A stretch of 64,000 bases of DNA, taken from the NCBI RefSeq assembly GCF_014203545.1, contig NZ_JACHJG010000013.1, positions 62,001-126,000 of the forward strand, read 5' to 3'. Made by a program: the position numbers and the translations under genes. The stretch comes from Streptomyces netropsis (GTDB taxonomy: Bacteria; Actinomycetota; Actinomycetes; Streptomycetales; Streptomycetaceae). Every line of letters begins with the position of its first letter. Positions within the stretch are counted from its first letter, which is position 1. Of the stretch, positions 33,348-41,519 are shown one piece after another. The notes beneath the pieces were generated by a model, which was not told the origin of the DNA, ran no database searches, and was given only the letters and a program-made list of their open reading frames with translations.

Positions 33348-34906
33348 GCCAGCCACACGGTGTCGAAGCGGGCCCAGTCCAGCGTGTTGGCCGGGGCGTC
33401 GCCGGCGACGCCCCGCACCCTGCGGGCGGTGCCGACGATCCAGTCGGCGAACCCCCACACGAGGAACCCGCCCTCGGCGTGCAGCCTGCGCTGCATCCGC
33501 TCGTAGAGGGCGTTGCGCTCGGAGGTGTTCTTCGTCGACTGGAGGCGCTGGTAGAGGGCGTCGAAGTCCTTGTGCCGCCAGTGCGTGGCGTTGGTGGTGG
33601 AGTCGGTGAGCAGCCGCTGGGAGATGTGCGACTCGATGGGCATGGCGCCGGAGCGGTAGCTGGACAGGGTGCCGGAGTCGAGGATGTCCTTCCAGTAGCT
33701 GTCCTTGTTGCCGGTCTTCACCTCGATCGTGACGCCCGCCTTCTCGGCCTGGTCGCGGAAGATCCCGGCGGCCTCGACGAAGCCGGCGGCGACCGGCGAG
33801 GTGTCGAGGGTGACCCGCAGGTCCTCCGCCCCCGCCCGCTTGAGCAGATGACGGGCGCGGTCGAGGTCCTGGGTGCGCTGCGGCAGCCCGGCCGCGTAGT
33901 GGGTGTAGCCCTTGCCGAAGAGGTCGTTGCCGACCTCCCCGGCCCCGGACAGCGCCCCCTTGACGAGTTCCGCCCGGTCGGCGATGAGGAAGAACGCCTC
34001 CCGCACCTGCGGGTCGTCGAACGGTGCCCGGTCGGTCTTCATCGCGAAGCCCTGCATGGCGCTGTTGCGCAACCGTACGATCTCGACCTGCCCCTTCCCT
34101 TCGTGGGCACGGGCGGTGGTCGGATTCAGTTCGTGCGCGTACTCGACCTGGCCGCCGAGCAGGGCGTTCACCCGCGCGGATTCCTCACCCGCGACGACGA
34201 ACTCGATTTCGTCCAGGTGGGGGGCGCCCTCCCAGTAGGCGTCGTTGCGGCGGAAGACCGCGGAGCGGCCGGGTGCGAAGGACACGAAGCGGAACGGGCC
34301 CGAGCCGACCGGCTTGTCGAAGCGCTCGGTGCCCTTGGGGACGATGTACGCGCCGAACGCGGCCAGCACATTGGGGAATTCGGCCGTCGGCCGCTTCAGC
34401 CGGAACTCGACGGTACGGGCGTCGACCGCGCGGCTCTCGGCGAGGTCGACGGGTTCCAGGGACGCCTTGGCCCGGTACGCCTTCTTGGGGTCGGCGATGC
34501 GGCGGTAGCTGTAGAGCACGTCCTCGGCGGTGACGGGCTTGCCGTCGTGGAAGACCGCCTCGCGCAGGGTGACCGTCCAGCGGTCGAGCCCGGAGTTCGG
34601 CTCCCAGCGGGTGGCGAGGCGCGGCCGGGCGGACATGTCGGAGCCGTAGTCGGCGAGCTTGTCGAACAGCGCCTTGGCGCGGGCGGCGTCGACGAAGAGG
34701 TTGCTGAGGTGCGGGTCGAGCGTCTCGGCGGCGCCACCACCGGCGAAGGCGGCCCGGAGGCGGCCGCCGCGCCTGGGCTTGCCGCCCTGGTCCTTGCCGG
34801 ACTTGAGGGCGGGTCCGCCGCCGCACCCGGCGAGGGTGAGCGCTGCGGCTGCGCCGCCGGTCGCGGCGAGGAAGCCGCGGCGGTGGAGGCCTGGGTAATC
34901 GTGCAT
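33344..34906 (-). CDS. ABC transporter substrate-binding lipoprotein (peptide/nickel type, SBP family 5)
   Basis: A 520-residue extracytoplasmic binding protein. The N-terminus combines a twin-arginine motif (HRRGFLAATGG) and a lipobox (LTLAGC), so it is probably exported folded by Tat and lipidated at the Cys. SBP_bac_5 motifs are clear: RWTVTLREAVFHDGKPVTAE, SYRRIADPKKAYR, and ADRAELVKGALSG. Relatives bind oligopeptides or metal complexes (NikA, CntA). It is the first gene after a 130-bp gap containing a long inverted repeat, but shares the strand with the biosynthetic genes upstream. ATG 34906 follows AGGAG. Confidence 0.9.
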   Translation of the reverse strand: MHDYPGLHRRGFLAATGGAAAALTLAGCGGGPALKSGKDQGGKPRRGGRLRAAFAGGGAAETLDPHLSNLFVDAARAKALFDKLADYGSDMSARPRLATRWEPNSGLDRWTVTLREAVFHDGKPVTAEDVLYSYRRIADPKKAYRAKASLEPVDLAESRAVDARTVEFRLKRPTAEFPNVLAAFGAYIVPKGTERFDKPVGSGPFRFVSFAPGRSAVFRRNDAYWEGAPHLDEIEFVVAGEESARVNALLGGQVEYAHELNPTTARAHEGKGQVEIVRLRNSAMQGFAMKTDRAPFDDPQVREAFFLIADRAELVKGALSGAGEVGNDLFGKGYTHYAAGLPQRTQDLDRARHLLKRAGAEDLRVTLDTSPVAAGFVEAAGIFRDQAEKAGVTIEVKTGNKDSYWKDILDSGTLSSYRSGAMPIESHISQRLLTDSTTNATHWRHKDFDALYQRLQSTKNTSERNALYERMQRRLHAEGGFLVWGFADWIVGTARRVRGVAGDAPANTLDWARFDTVWLA

Positions 34907-34937
34907 GGGTGCTCCTGGTGGTGGGTGACTGTGGGTG

Positions 34938-35009
34938 TCCTCAATCGCCGGACGGGCTGGATTTCACCGCCGGTCCGGGCGACACATGAGCCCGTCCGGC
35001 GATTGAGGA
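34938..35009. repeat. 21-bp perfect inverted repeat (dispersed Streptomyces-type palindrome)
   Basis: TCCTCAATCGCCGGACGGGC(T) at 34938-34958 is repeated exactly in reverse complement at 34989-35009, with a 30-base spacer. Directly next to it, 35010-35036 forms a second GC hairpin (CCGGGGGTCCGG / GGAGCCCCCGG). From general knowledge, palindromes of this AATCGCCGGACGGGC type occur in many Streptomyces intergenic regions; here it separates the biosynthesis-export half from the importer half of the operon and could act as an attenuator or an mRNA-stabilising structure. Confidence 0.75.
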
Positions 35010-35036
35010 CCGGGGGTCCGGGGGCGGAGCCCCCGG

Positions 35037-35822
35037 TCAGGTCCGGCGGGCCACCACGTGCAGGCGGTCGCCGTCCGCACCGCCCGTCGGGGCCGGGCCG
35101 CCGGACCGCCACGCCGGCTCCGTCCGCGGCCCGGGGCCGTCGTGCAGCTCCAGCACCGTGAAGCCGTGCGCGGCCAGCGCGTACCGCAGTTCCTGGGGGA
35201 ACAGCAGCCGCCAGGCGGAGCGTTGCTCCACCGGTGGCGCCCCGTCGTCGGTCGTCCAGACGCGGCGCCGGCACAACAGCTGCGCGGCCCGGTCGACGCG
35301 CAGCCTCGTGACGTGGCGGTACGTCGTGCCCTGCCACGTGAACGAACCGGTCGCCGGCGCGTCCAGCAGCTCCGTACCGCCCAGGAAGAACGCCCCGTTG
35401 CGCATCTCCGCGACGAGCAGCCCGCCCGGCGCCAGCGCCCGCCGGCACGAGGCCAGCAGCCCGTCGAGGTCGTCGTTGGTGTGGCAGTACAGCAGGGCGC
35501 TGTCCAGGCAGACCACGGCGTCGAACGCCTTCGCGCCGAGGTCGAAGCCGCGCAGGTCGGCGCGGACGTACTCCGGGCCCGGGTGGTGGGCGCGGGCGTG
35601 GGCGAGCATCGCGTCGGACAGGTCCGCGCCGGTGACGTCGTACCCGGCCCGGTGCAACCATGCCGCGTCACGGCCCGTACCGCAGCCGAGGTCCAGGACG
35701 CGGGGCCCGGCGGTGTGGGAGCGCAGGCAGTGCGCGGCCCAGCGCGCGGCCAGGTGGCCGGGGTCGGGGAATCTGGCCTCGTACAGCGCGGGGTGGTCGG
35801 TGAGGAGGTTCGCGTCGGTCAT
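35037..35822 (-). CDS. Class I SAM-dependent methyltransferase
   Basis: A 261-residue methyltransferase. Motif I is RVLDLGCGTGRDAAWLHRAG, motif II GADLSDAMLAHARA, and motif IV FDAVVCLDSALLYC. N-terminal YEARFPDPGHLAARWAAHCL and a long C-terminal beta-region (RHVTRLRVDRAAQLLCRR) resemble small-molecule N- or O-methyltransferases with the extended substrate domain. ATG 35822 overlaps the MFS stop by ATGA. In the operon it probably modifies the small molecule made by the upstream enzymes. Confidence 0.85.
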   Translation of the reverse strand: MTDANLLTDHPALYEARFPDPGHLAARWAAHCLRSHTAGPRVLDLGCGTGRDAAWLHRAGYDVTGADLSDAMLAHARAHHPGPEYVRADLRGFDLGAKAFDAVVCLDSALLYCHTNDDLDGLLASCRRALAPGGLLVAEMRNGAFFLGGTELLDAPATGSFTWQGTTYRHVTRLRVDRAAQLLCRRRVWTTDDGAPPVEQRSAWRLLFPQELRYALAAHGFTVLELHDGPGPRTEPAWRSGGPAPTGGADGDRLHVVARRT

Positions 35823-37069
35823 CGTGTGGCTCCCACGGGCCGCGGCGGCAGGGCGCGCAGCCGGTGCAGCCAGGCGACACCGCCCGCCGACGCGAGTCCG
35901 AGGGCGAGGCAGCAGGCCCACGGCAGCCACGCGGCCCCGCCGCGCCCGCCCGCGTCCATCGCCCAGCCGACGACGGTGTTGCCCACGGCCGCGGCGATGC
36001 CGGAGACGACGTAGAAGATCCCGAAGTAGGTGCCGGTCAGCTCGGGGCGGCCGAACGCGGGGATCAGTTCCATCACGAACGGCTGCGCCACCATCACCCC
36101 GAGGTACAGCAGCAGTGCCCCGCCCAGCACCGGCAGCAGTCCGAGGGCCGCCCGGGCCGCGCCGCCTGGCTCCGCGGCTCCCGCCACGGCCATGGGCGGC
36201 AGGAACGCGAGTCCCATGAGGGCGAGCCCCGCGCCGATCCATGCCGCCCGGCTGCCCCGGTCCTTGAGCGCGCGGGTGACGCGCAGTTGCAGGCCCAGGT
36301 TGGTGAGGGTGCCGACGAGGAAGACGATCCCGGCCGCGCCGTCCCAGCCGGTGGCCCGGCGGGCGCCGTCGGGCAGCAGGAGGTAGAGCTGGTTCTCCAT
36401 GGTGAACATGCCGACCATGGCGAGCGAGAACGCCAGGAAGGCACGGTTGGAGAGGACTTCACGCCAGTCGGCGAGCACACTGCCGCCGGTGGGCGTCACC
36501 TCGCGGGCGGGCAGGACGAGTGCCTGGGCGACGGTCAGCAGGGCGAAGATGCCGGCGGCCGTGAGCGCCGAGGCACGGAAGTCGACGAGCAGCAGGGCGC
36601 TGCCGAGCAGGGGGCCGACGAGGGCCCCGGTCGTCGCGAAGACGTTGAACAGGGCGAACGCCTCCGCCTTGCGCTCCCCCGCCTCCTGCGCGAGATAGGC
36701 CCGCACGGCCGGGTTGAACAGGGCCCCCGCGAGTCCGCTGAGGACGGATGCGGCGAGCAGCACCGGCAGTCCGTCGCCGAGCGCGAAGAGGGCGAAGCCG
36801 ACGGTGCGCAGCGCGCATCCGGTGATGATGACGCCGCGCGCCCCGAGCCGGTCGGCGGCCGAGCCGCCGACGATGAACAGGCCCTGCTGGCTGAGGTTGC
36901 GGACACCGAGGACGATGCCGACGACGGCCGCGGACATGCCGAGGTCCTGGCCGAGGTGGGTGGCGAGATAGGGGATGAGCAGATAGAAGCCGGTGTTGAC
37001 GCCGAGCTGGTTGACCAGCAGAAGGCGGATCGCGAGCGGGAAGCCGCGTATCTCATGCCACGTGCGCAC
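35819..37069 (-). CDS. MFS transporter (probable exporter of the cluster product)
   Basis: A 416-residue protein with 12 predicted helices. The loop 2-3 motif is GGSAADRLGARGVIITGCAL, characteristic of MFS, and the protein belongs to the MdtH/drug-proton antiporter branch in general appearance (FPLAIRLLLVNQLGVNTGFY at the N-terminus). In staphylopine-type metallophore operons an MFS protein (CntE) exports the ligand and a Nik-like ABC importer brings the complex back; the order here matches that logic. GTG 37069 start; overlaps the epimerase gene by 17 bp. Confidence 0.87.
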   Translation of the reverse strand: MRTWHEIRGFPLAIRLLLVNQLGVNTGFYLLIPYLATHLGQDLGMSAAVVGIVLGVRNLSQQGLFIVGGSAADRLGARGVIITGCALRTVGFALFALGDGLPVLLAASVLSGLAGALFNPAVRAYLAQEAGERKAEAFALFNVFATTGALVGPLLGSALLLVDFRASALTAAGIFALLTVAQALVLPAREVTPTGGSVLADWREVLSNRAFLAFSLAMVGMFTMENQLYLLLPDGARRATGWDGAAGIVFLVGTLTNLGLQLRVTRALKDRGSRAAWIGAGLALMGLAFLPPMAVAGAAEPGGAARAALGLLPVLGGALLLYLGVMVAQPFVMELIPAFGRPELTGTYFGIFYVVSGIAAAVGNTVVGWAMDAGGRGGAAWLPWACCLALGLASAGGVAWLHRLRALPPRPVGATR

Positions 37070-38195
37070 GGTGCGGTGTCTCCTTGGAGGGGCCGGGTAT
37101 GCCGGGGGCGGGCGTGCCCGTGGTGGTCGTGGCTTCGGACTCGGGGGCGGGGCCGGGCTCGGCCCGGCGCACGCCGAGCCCGGCGCGGTCGGCCGCCCGT
37201 ACGGTCCCGTCGGTGCCGCCGATGCCCTGCCAGGGGTCGTGGGCGAGCAGCAGGTGGCCGTCGAGGTCGACCCAGCGGGCCCGGTCGGCGAGGTGGACGG
37301 CGGGGGCGATGCCGAGCGAACTCGCCGTCAGACAGCCGAGCATGAGGTCGGTGCCGCTGCCCTCCAGCGCCTCGGCGATGCGCAGCGCGGCGTGGGGGCC
37401 GCCGCACTTGGCGAGCTTGACGTTGACGCCGTGCACCCGTCCGGCGAGGCGGCGCGCGTCGTCGAGGCCGACGGCGTCCTCGTCGGCGATGAGGGGCAGC
37501 GGTGAGGTCCGCGCGAGGCGGGCGAGCGCCTCGGGGTCGCCGGGGGCGGTGGGTTGCTCCACGGCCTCGACGCCGAGTTCGGCGAAGCGCGGCAGCAGTC
37601 GCTCCGCTTCGGCGGTGGTCCAGGCGCCGTTGGGGTCGAGGAGGAGCCGCGCGTGGGGGGCTCCCTCGCGTACGGCCCGCACCCGCGCGAGGTCGTCGGC
37701 GGGGTCCGGCGAGCCGCCCTTGACCTTGATGACGGTGAAGCCGCTGTCCGCCAGGCAGCGGGCCCGCAGGGCGGCCCGTACCGGCGAGGTGATCCCGATG
37801 GTGCGGGCGGTCGCGGCGGCGGGCGGGGCCTGGGCGCCGAGCAGTCGGTGGACGGGGGTGCCCGCGCGCTTGCCGACGAGGTCGAGCAGGGCCGAGTCGA
37901 CGGCGGCGCGTACCGCGGGCGGGGTGTCGTGGGGCAGCAGTCCGCCGTCCCGGGACGCCTCCAGCGCGCTCTCCGGCTCGGCGAACCGCCCGAGTTCCAC
38001 CGCCGCCTCGCGCAGCAGCCGCCCGAGGGTGTCGGTGTCCAGCCCGTAGTACACGCTGGCCACGGCCTCGCCGTGGCCGCGCGCCCCGCCGTGCTCGACG
38101 GACAGCCACACGGCGTCCCGGGCGTCCATGACGGACCGGGAGATGCGCAGCGGCTCGGCGAGCGTCAGGCGCGTGGTGTGCAGGGTGCTCTTCAC
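37053..38195 (-). CDS. Enolase-superfamily dipeptide epimerase-like enzyme
   Basis: A 380-residue member of the muconate-lactonizing subgroup of the enolase superfamily, closest in motif to L-Ala-D/L-Glu epimerases. The catalytic and metal residues are visible in order: KxK in FTVIKVKGG, DxN in LLLDPNGAW, E in VEAVEQPTAPGD, DED in LIADEDAVGLD, and the second Lys in VNVKLAKCGG. The C-terminal about 40 residues are a Pro/Thr/Glu-rich tail beyond the barrel. It starts with GTG overlapping the PLP gene stop. Likely epimerises an amino acid or dipeptide intermediate. Confidence 0.88.
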   Translation of the reverse strand: MKSTLHTTRLTLAEPLRISRSVMDARDAVWLSVEHGGARGHGEAVASVYYGLDTDTLGRLLREAAVELGRFAEPESALEASRDGGLLPHDTPPAVRAAVDSALLDLVGKRAGTPVHRLLGAQAPPAAATARTIGITSPVRAALRARCLADSGFTVIKVKGGSPDPADDLARVRAVREGAPHARLLLDPNGAWTTAEAERLLPRFAELGVEAVEQPTAPGDPEALARLARTSPLPLIADEDAVGLDDARRLAGRVHGVNVKLAKCGGPHAALRIAEALEGSGTDLMLGCLTASSLGIAPAVHLADRARWVDLDGHLLLAHDPWQGIGGTDGTVRAADRAGLGVRRAEPGPAPESEATTTTGTPAPGIPGPSKETPHRAHVA

Positions 38196-39280
38196 GGGGT
38201 GCCTCCGCAGGGGGTGCCGGGTGCCGGGTCGGTCACCGTCGCGCACCGCGCCCAGCCCGTGGCCTCCGCCGCGCGGGGGTGCGGGATCTGCACGGGGCGG
38301 GTGACGGCGGCGGCGAGGTCGAGGCCGTGGGCGGTGGTGAAGTCGTCGTCGTAGAGCGTGCCGAGGTAGCGGTGCGGGCCGTCGGGGAAGACCGTGGCGA
38401 CGACGGCGCCGGGGTGGACGCGGGCCGCCCAGGCCGCGACGAGTGCGACGGCGCCGGTGCTCCAGCCGCCGCTGACGAAGTTGGCGCGGGCCAGGCGCCG
38501 GCAGGCGCCGGCCGCCTCGGCGGGGCCGACCCAGTGGACCTCGTCGAAGGCGTCGTAGGCGACGTTGCGCGGGTGGATGCTGCTGCCGAGGCCGCGCATG
38601 AGGCGGGTCCGGGCGGGCTGGCCGAAGATGGTCGAGCCGGTGGCGTCGACGCCGATGAGCCGCAGCGCCGGCCAGTGGCGGCGCAGTGGTGCGGCGACAC
38701 CGGCGCTGTGTCCGCCCGTGCCGACGCTGCAGACGAGTATGTCGAGGTGGTCGAGCGCCCCGGCCAGCTCGGCGGCGAGCGAGGCGTAGCCGGCGACGTT
38801 GTCGGGGTTGTTGTACTGGTCGGGCCAGTACGCGCCGGGGTGCGCCGCGAGTACCTGGCGCAGCCGGGCGAGCCGGGCGGCCTGCCAGCCGCCCTCGGGG
38901 GCCGGCCGGTCGACGAGTTCGAGGCGGGCGCCGTAGGCGCGCAGCAGCTGCCGCATCGAGGGTTCCAGCTCGGTGTCGCCGATGAGGACGACGGGGTGGC
39001 CGAGGGCCTGTCCGGCGAAGGCGAGGCCGATGCCGAGCGTCCCGGAGGTGGACTCGACGACGGGTGCGCCGGGGAGGAGCTCACCGCGCTCCCGGGCGCC
39101 CATGAGCATGGACACGGCGGCGCGGGCCTTCATGCCCCCGGCGCCGAGCCCTTCGAGCTTGGCCCAGAACCCGGGGTGGGGGAAGGGGAGTTCGGCGGTG
39201 ACGCGGGCGAGCGGGGTGCGGCCGAGGAGGGCGAGGAGGTCACGGTTGGCCGGTGGTGCGGCCAGCAGCGCGGGGGTCAT
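38192..39280 (-). CDS. PLP-dependent cysteine-synthase-like enzyme (fold type II)
   Basis: A 362-residue beta-replacement enzyme. The PLP lysine lies in GLGAGGMKARAAVSML (where Cys synthases have N-P-x-x-S-x-K-D-R), the substrate loop is VVESTSGTLGIGLAFAGQAL, and the phosphate-binding loop is VCSVGTGGHSAGVAA. The altered residues around the lysine set it apart from housekeeping CysK/CysM, as in SbnA-like enzymes that make diaminopropionate or other beta-substituted alanines. ATG 39280 overlaps the DUF364 gene stop. It probably supplies the unusual amino acid of the cluster product. Confidence 0.86.
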   Translation of the reverse strand: MTPALLAAPPANRDLLALLGRTPLARVTAELPFPHPGFWAKLEGLGAGGMKARAAVSMLMGARERGELLPGAPVVESTSGTLGIGLAFAGQALGHPVVLIGDTELEPSMRQLLRAYGARLELVDRPAPEGGWQAARLARLRQVLAAHPGAYWPDQYNNPDNVAGYASLAAELAGALDHLDILVCSVGTGGHSAGVAAPLRRHWPALRLIGVDATGSTIFGQPARTRLMRGLGSSIHPRNVAYDAFDEVHWVGPAEAAGACRRLARANFVSGGWSTGAVALVAAWAARVHPGAVVATVFPDGPHRYLGTLYDDDFTTAHGLDLAAAVTRPVQIPHPRAAEATGWARCATVTDPAPGTPCGGTP

Positions 39281-40101
39281 CGGGTGCCTCCGTAGCGGTG
39301 GATCACGCCGGGTCCGCCGTCGAGCCAGAAGAAGGGGTAGGGCTCGGCGCACACCGCGCCGACGCCCGCGCCGAGCAGTCGCGGCAGGACGGCGCTGCCC
39401 GTCTGCGCGAACATCACGAGCGGCGTGCCGTGCCGGGCGGCGTGCTCGCGCAGCGCCTCGAAGGTGCCGTTGCCGAGGGTCATCCCGGAGGCGAGCACGG
39501 CGTCGCAGCCCGGGAGTTCGGCGAGCGCGTCGGTACGGACGCGCTCGCCCCACTCGGTGGTGCCGCCCTTGAGGTCGCAGGGCACGTAGTCGACGCCCCG
39601 CGCCCGCAGGGCCTCCAGCAGGGAGTTGACGACGCCGACCACGAGGACGCGGCCGGGGGCGTCGCCCAGCAGGTCGACGACACCGCGGGCCCGGGCCCGC
39701 GACTTGCGCAGCGAGCTGCCGGCGGGCAGCGGCCAGGGGCTCGCGCCGTTGGCGGGGGTGTGCGGGGCGACGTGCATCAGATAGGCGTCCAGGGCGGCCA
39801 CCCGGACGGCCTGGACGGGGTGGGCGAGGAGGGTGGCGACGCTCGCGCCGACGCATTCCTCGATGGCGGCGGCGGGCAGCGCGCCCGGCTCGACCGCGCA
39901 CGAGCCGACGGCTTCGCCGAGGCGCAGGCTGAGCACCTCGTTGCGGTAGCCGCCGCTGCGCCCGTCGTGGCGGACCGCCTGGCTGGTGGTGAAGGCGACG
40001 CTGATCCGAGCGTCGTGCGGGGGCGGGCCGAACTCGCCCGCCCGTACGCGCTGTTCGAGGTCGGGAAGGGAGGTGGCGAGCGGGATGTCGGGCACGGTCA
40101 C
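39277..40101 (-). CDS. DUF364 (DUF4213-DUF364, putative heavy-metal chelation) protein
   Basis: A 274-residue protein: an N-terminal part resembling DUF4213 (SVAFTTSQAVRHDGRSGGYR, VGASVATLLAHPVQAVRVAA) and a C-terminal Rossmann-like DUF364 domain (RVLVVGVVNSLLEALRARGV, LPGCDAVLASGMTLGNGTFE, VMFAQTGSAVLPRLLG). The Pfam name of DUF364 is putative heavy-metal chelation; the true activity is unsettled. Genes of this family cluster with metal transport genes. GTG 40101 overlaps the ATP-grasp stop. Here it stands between two amino acid-ligating or -modifying enzymes, so it could be a synthase of the ligand rather than a chelator. Confidence 0.75.
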   Translation of the reverse strand: MTVPDIPLATSLPDLEQRVRAGEFGPPPHDARISVAFTTSQAVRHDGRSGGYRNEVLSLRLGEAVGSCAVEPGALPAAAIEECVGASVATLLAHPVQAVRVAALDAYLMHVAPHTPANGASPWPLPAGSSLRKSRARARGVVDLLGDAPGRVLVVGVVNSLLEALRARGVDYVPCDLKGGTTEWGERVRTDALAELPGCDAVLASGMTLGNGTFEALREHAARHGTPLVMFAQTGSAVLPRLLGAGVGAVCAEPYPFFWLDGGPGVIHRYGGTR

Positions 40102-41354
40102 GGCTGCACCATCCGGGGGCCGAGGCCGGCCAGGAGCCGCTCGACGTGACCGCGCGCGCCGGGCCCGTCGGGGTCGGCGGCCATGACGTGGCCGAGGTAG
40201 TCGTTGTTGCTGCCGCTCGCCTTCACGGTGGCGCCGGGGTGGGCGAGGTGGGTTTCCAGCACGCCGGGTTCGTCGTCGAGGCCGTCGGCTCCGTCGATGC
40301 CCGCCAGCGTGCCGGGGGCCTCGGGGACGAGGAAGCCGATGGCGGCGCTGCGCAGCCCGGTGGCGCGGACGGTCAGGTCGGGCCTGAGACCGAGGGCGAC
40401 GTCCACGCAGGCGGCGGTGAGGTCGATGCCGGTGACGTGGCGGACGAGTTCGGTGATGCGGTTGCCGGCCGGGCGGGGATTGACCTCGACGACGCGGGGG
40501 CCGTCCTCGGTGAGCTTGATCTCGGTGTGGGCGACGAGGCCGTCGAGCCCGAGGGCGTCGAGGGCGCGCAGCGCGGTGTCCGCGGCGGCGCGGGCGGCCT
40601 CCTCGGGGAGGTCGGCGGGGAACATGTGGCCCGTCTCGATGAACGCGGGCGCACCGCCGACGCTCTTGTCGGTGACGCCGACGACGTGCGCGGTGCCGGC
40701 GAACGAGACGGTCTCGACGCTGACTTCGGGGCCATCGAGCAGCTCCTCGAGCAGGACGACGGGGTCGCGTCGCTGGCCGCGGGCGTTGACGGGGAAGTCG
40801 GCGAGGGCGCGGTAGGCCCCGGCCAGCTCCGTCTCGTCGGCGACCATGCGTACGTACATCCCGGCGCACAGGTCCACGGGCTTGAACACGAGGGGGTAGC
40901 CGAGGTCGCGGGCCGCCCCGGCGGCGGCCGCCCAGTCCGGGCAGAGCGCGAAGCGCGGGCCGGGCAGGCCGGCGTCGGCGAGGGCGCGGCGGGTGGCGTC
41001 CTTGCGGCAGGCGGCGGCGACGGCCCGCTCGGCGGGGCCGGGCAGGCCGAGGTGGGCGGCGATCCCGGCGGCGGTGGGGAGGTAGTAGTCGCAGGAGGTG
41101 ACGACGCCGTCGAAGCGCAGCGCGGAGTGCAGCCGCTCGATGTGCGGGAGCAGCGCGTCCGGATCGTTGGTGTCGGCGGTGACGACGTTGCGGGCGGCGA
41201 GCAGCGGGTGGGCCGTGCCCTCGGGGGCGGTCCGCAGGTAGTGGTGGAGGTCGCGGGTGAGGAAGGTGAACTCGTGGCCGCCTTCGCGGATCGCCCGTGG
41301 CAGGAGTCTGCTCATCGATCCGACCCAGCTCTCGACCATCAGCAGATGTCCCAC
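40098..41354 (-). CDS. ATP-grasp ligase (first gene of the metallophore-like operon)
   Basis: A 418-residue ATP-grasp enzyme that should couple a carboxylate to an amine via acyl-phosphate. Motifs: CRKDATRRALADAGLPGPRF (start of the grasp), YPLVFKPVDLCAGMYVRMV (ATP Lys and loop), PVVLLEELLDGPEVSVETV, and the metal-binding VVEVNPRPAGNRITELV. The class is that of L-amino-acid ligases and similar biosynthetic ligases. GTG 41354 is preferred because AAGGGAGAG stands just upstream; ATG 41339 is an alternative. It lies about 90 bp downstream of a Fur/Zur-like operator. Confidence 0.87.
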   Translation of the reverse strand: MGHLLMVESWVGSMSRLLPRAIREGGHEFTFLTRDLHHYLRTAPEGTAHPLLAARNVVTADTNDPDALLPHIERLHSALRFDGVVTSCDYYLPTAAGIAAHLGLPGPAERAVAAACRKDATRRALADAGLPGPRFALCPDWAAAAGAARDLGYPLVFKPVDLCAGMYVRMVADETELAGAYRALADFPVNARGQRRDPVVLLEELLDGPEVSVETVSFAGTAHVVGVTDKSVGGAPAFIETGHMFPADLPEEAARAAADTALRALDALGLDGLVAHTEIKLTEDGPRVVEVNPRPAGNRITELVRHVTGIDLTAACVDVALGLRPDLTVRATGLRSAAIGFLVPEAPGTLAGIDGADGLDDEPGVLETHLAHPGATVKASGSNNDYLGHVMAADPDGPGARGHVERLLAGLGPRMVQP

Positions 41355-41440
41355 AACTCTCCCTTGGGGTGGCGCTGTCCGGGGGTGGGGCATGCCGAGG
41401 AGAGCCCTCGGGGCCCGGGTCCCGTCTTGACTGAGCCCAC

Positions 41441-41467
41441 ACGTTATCGATAATCGTTTTCATTGTC
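41441..41467 (-). promoter_or_regulatory. Fur/Zur-like operator upstream of the metallophore-like operon
   Basis: An isolated AT-rich block in otherwise GC-rich DNA. Read toward the ATP-grasp gene it contains AATGAAAACGATTATCGATA followed by ACG; it resembles Fur-superfamily boxes (GATAATGATTTTCAT-type for Fur/Zur), with an internal perfect palindrome TTATCGATAA. It lies between the divergent ATP-grasp gene (about 90 bp away) and the secreted hydrolase gene (about 55 bp away) and may control one or both. A zinc- or iron-sensing repressor cannot be distinguished by eye; an ordinary iron DmdR1 box (TTAGGTTAGG type) is not what is seen. Confidence 0.55.
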
Positions 41468-41519
41468 ATCTGTCGTTCCATCAGCCACCCGCGCCCCACC
41501 CACCTCGATTGCGAGCCAC

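Noticed and set aside
39001..39020. AGGGCCTGTCCGGCG inside the PLP gene as another MITE end
   Set aside because: It is within conserved coding sequence, has no inverted partner and no element around it.
29996..41354. Classification of the operon as a staphylopine or pseudopaline cluster
   Set aside because: No nicotianamine-synthase-like or opine dehydrogenase gene is present; only the transport logic agrees.
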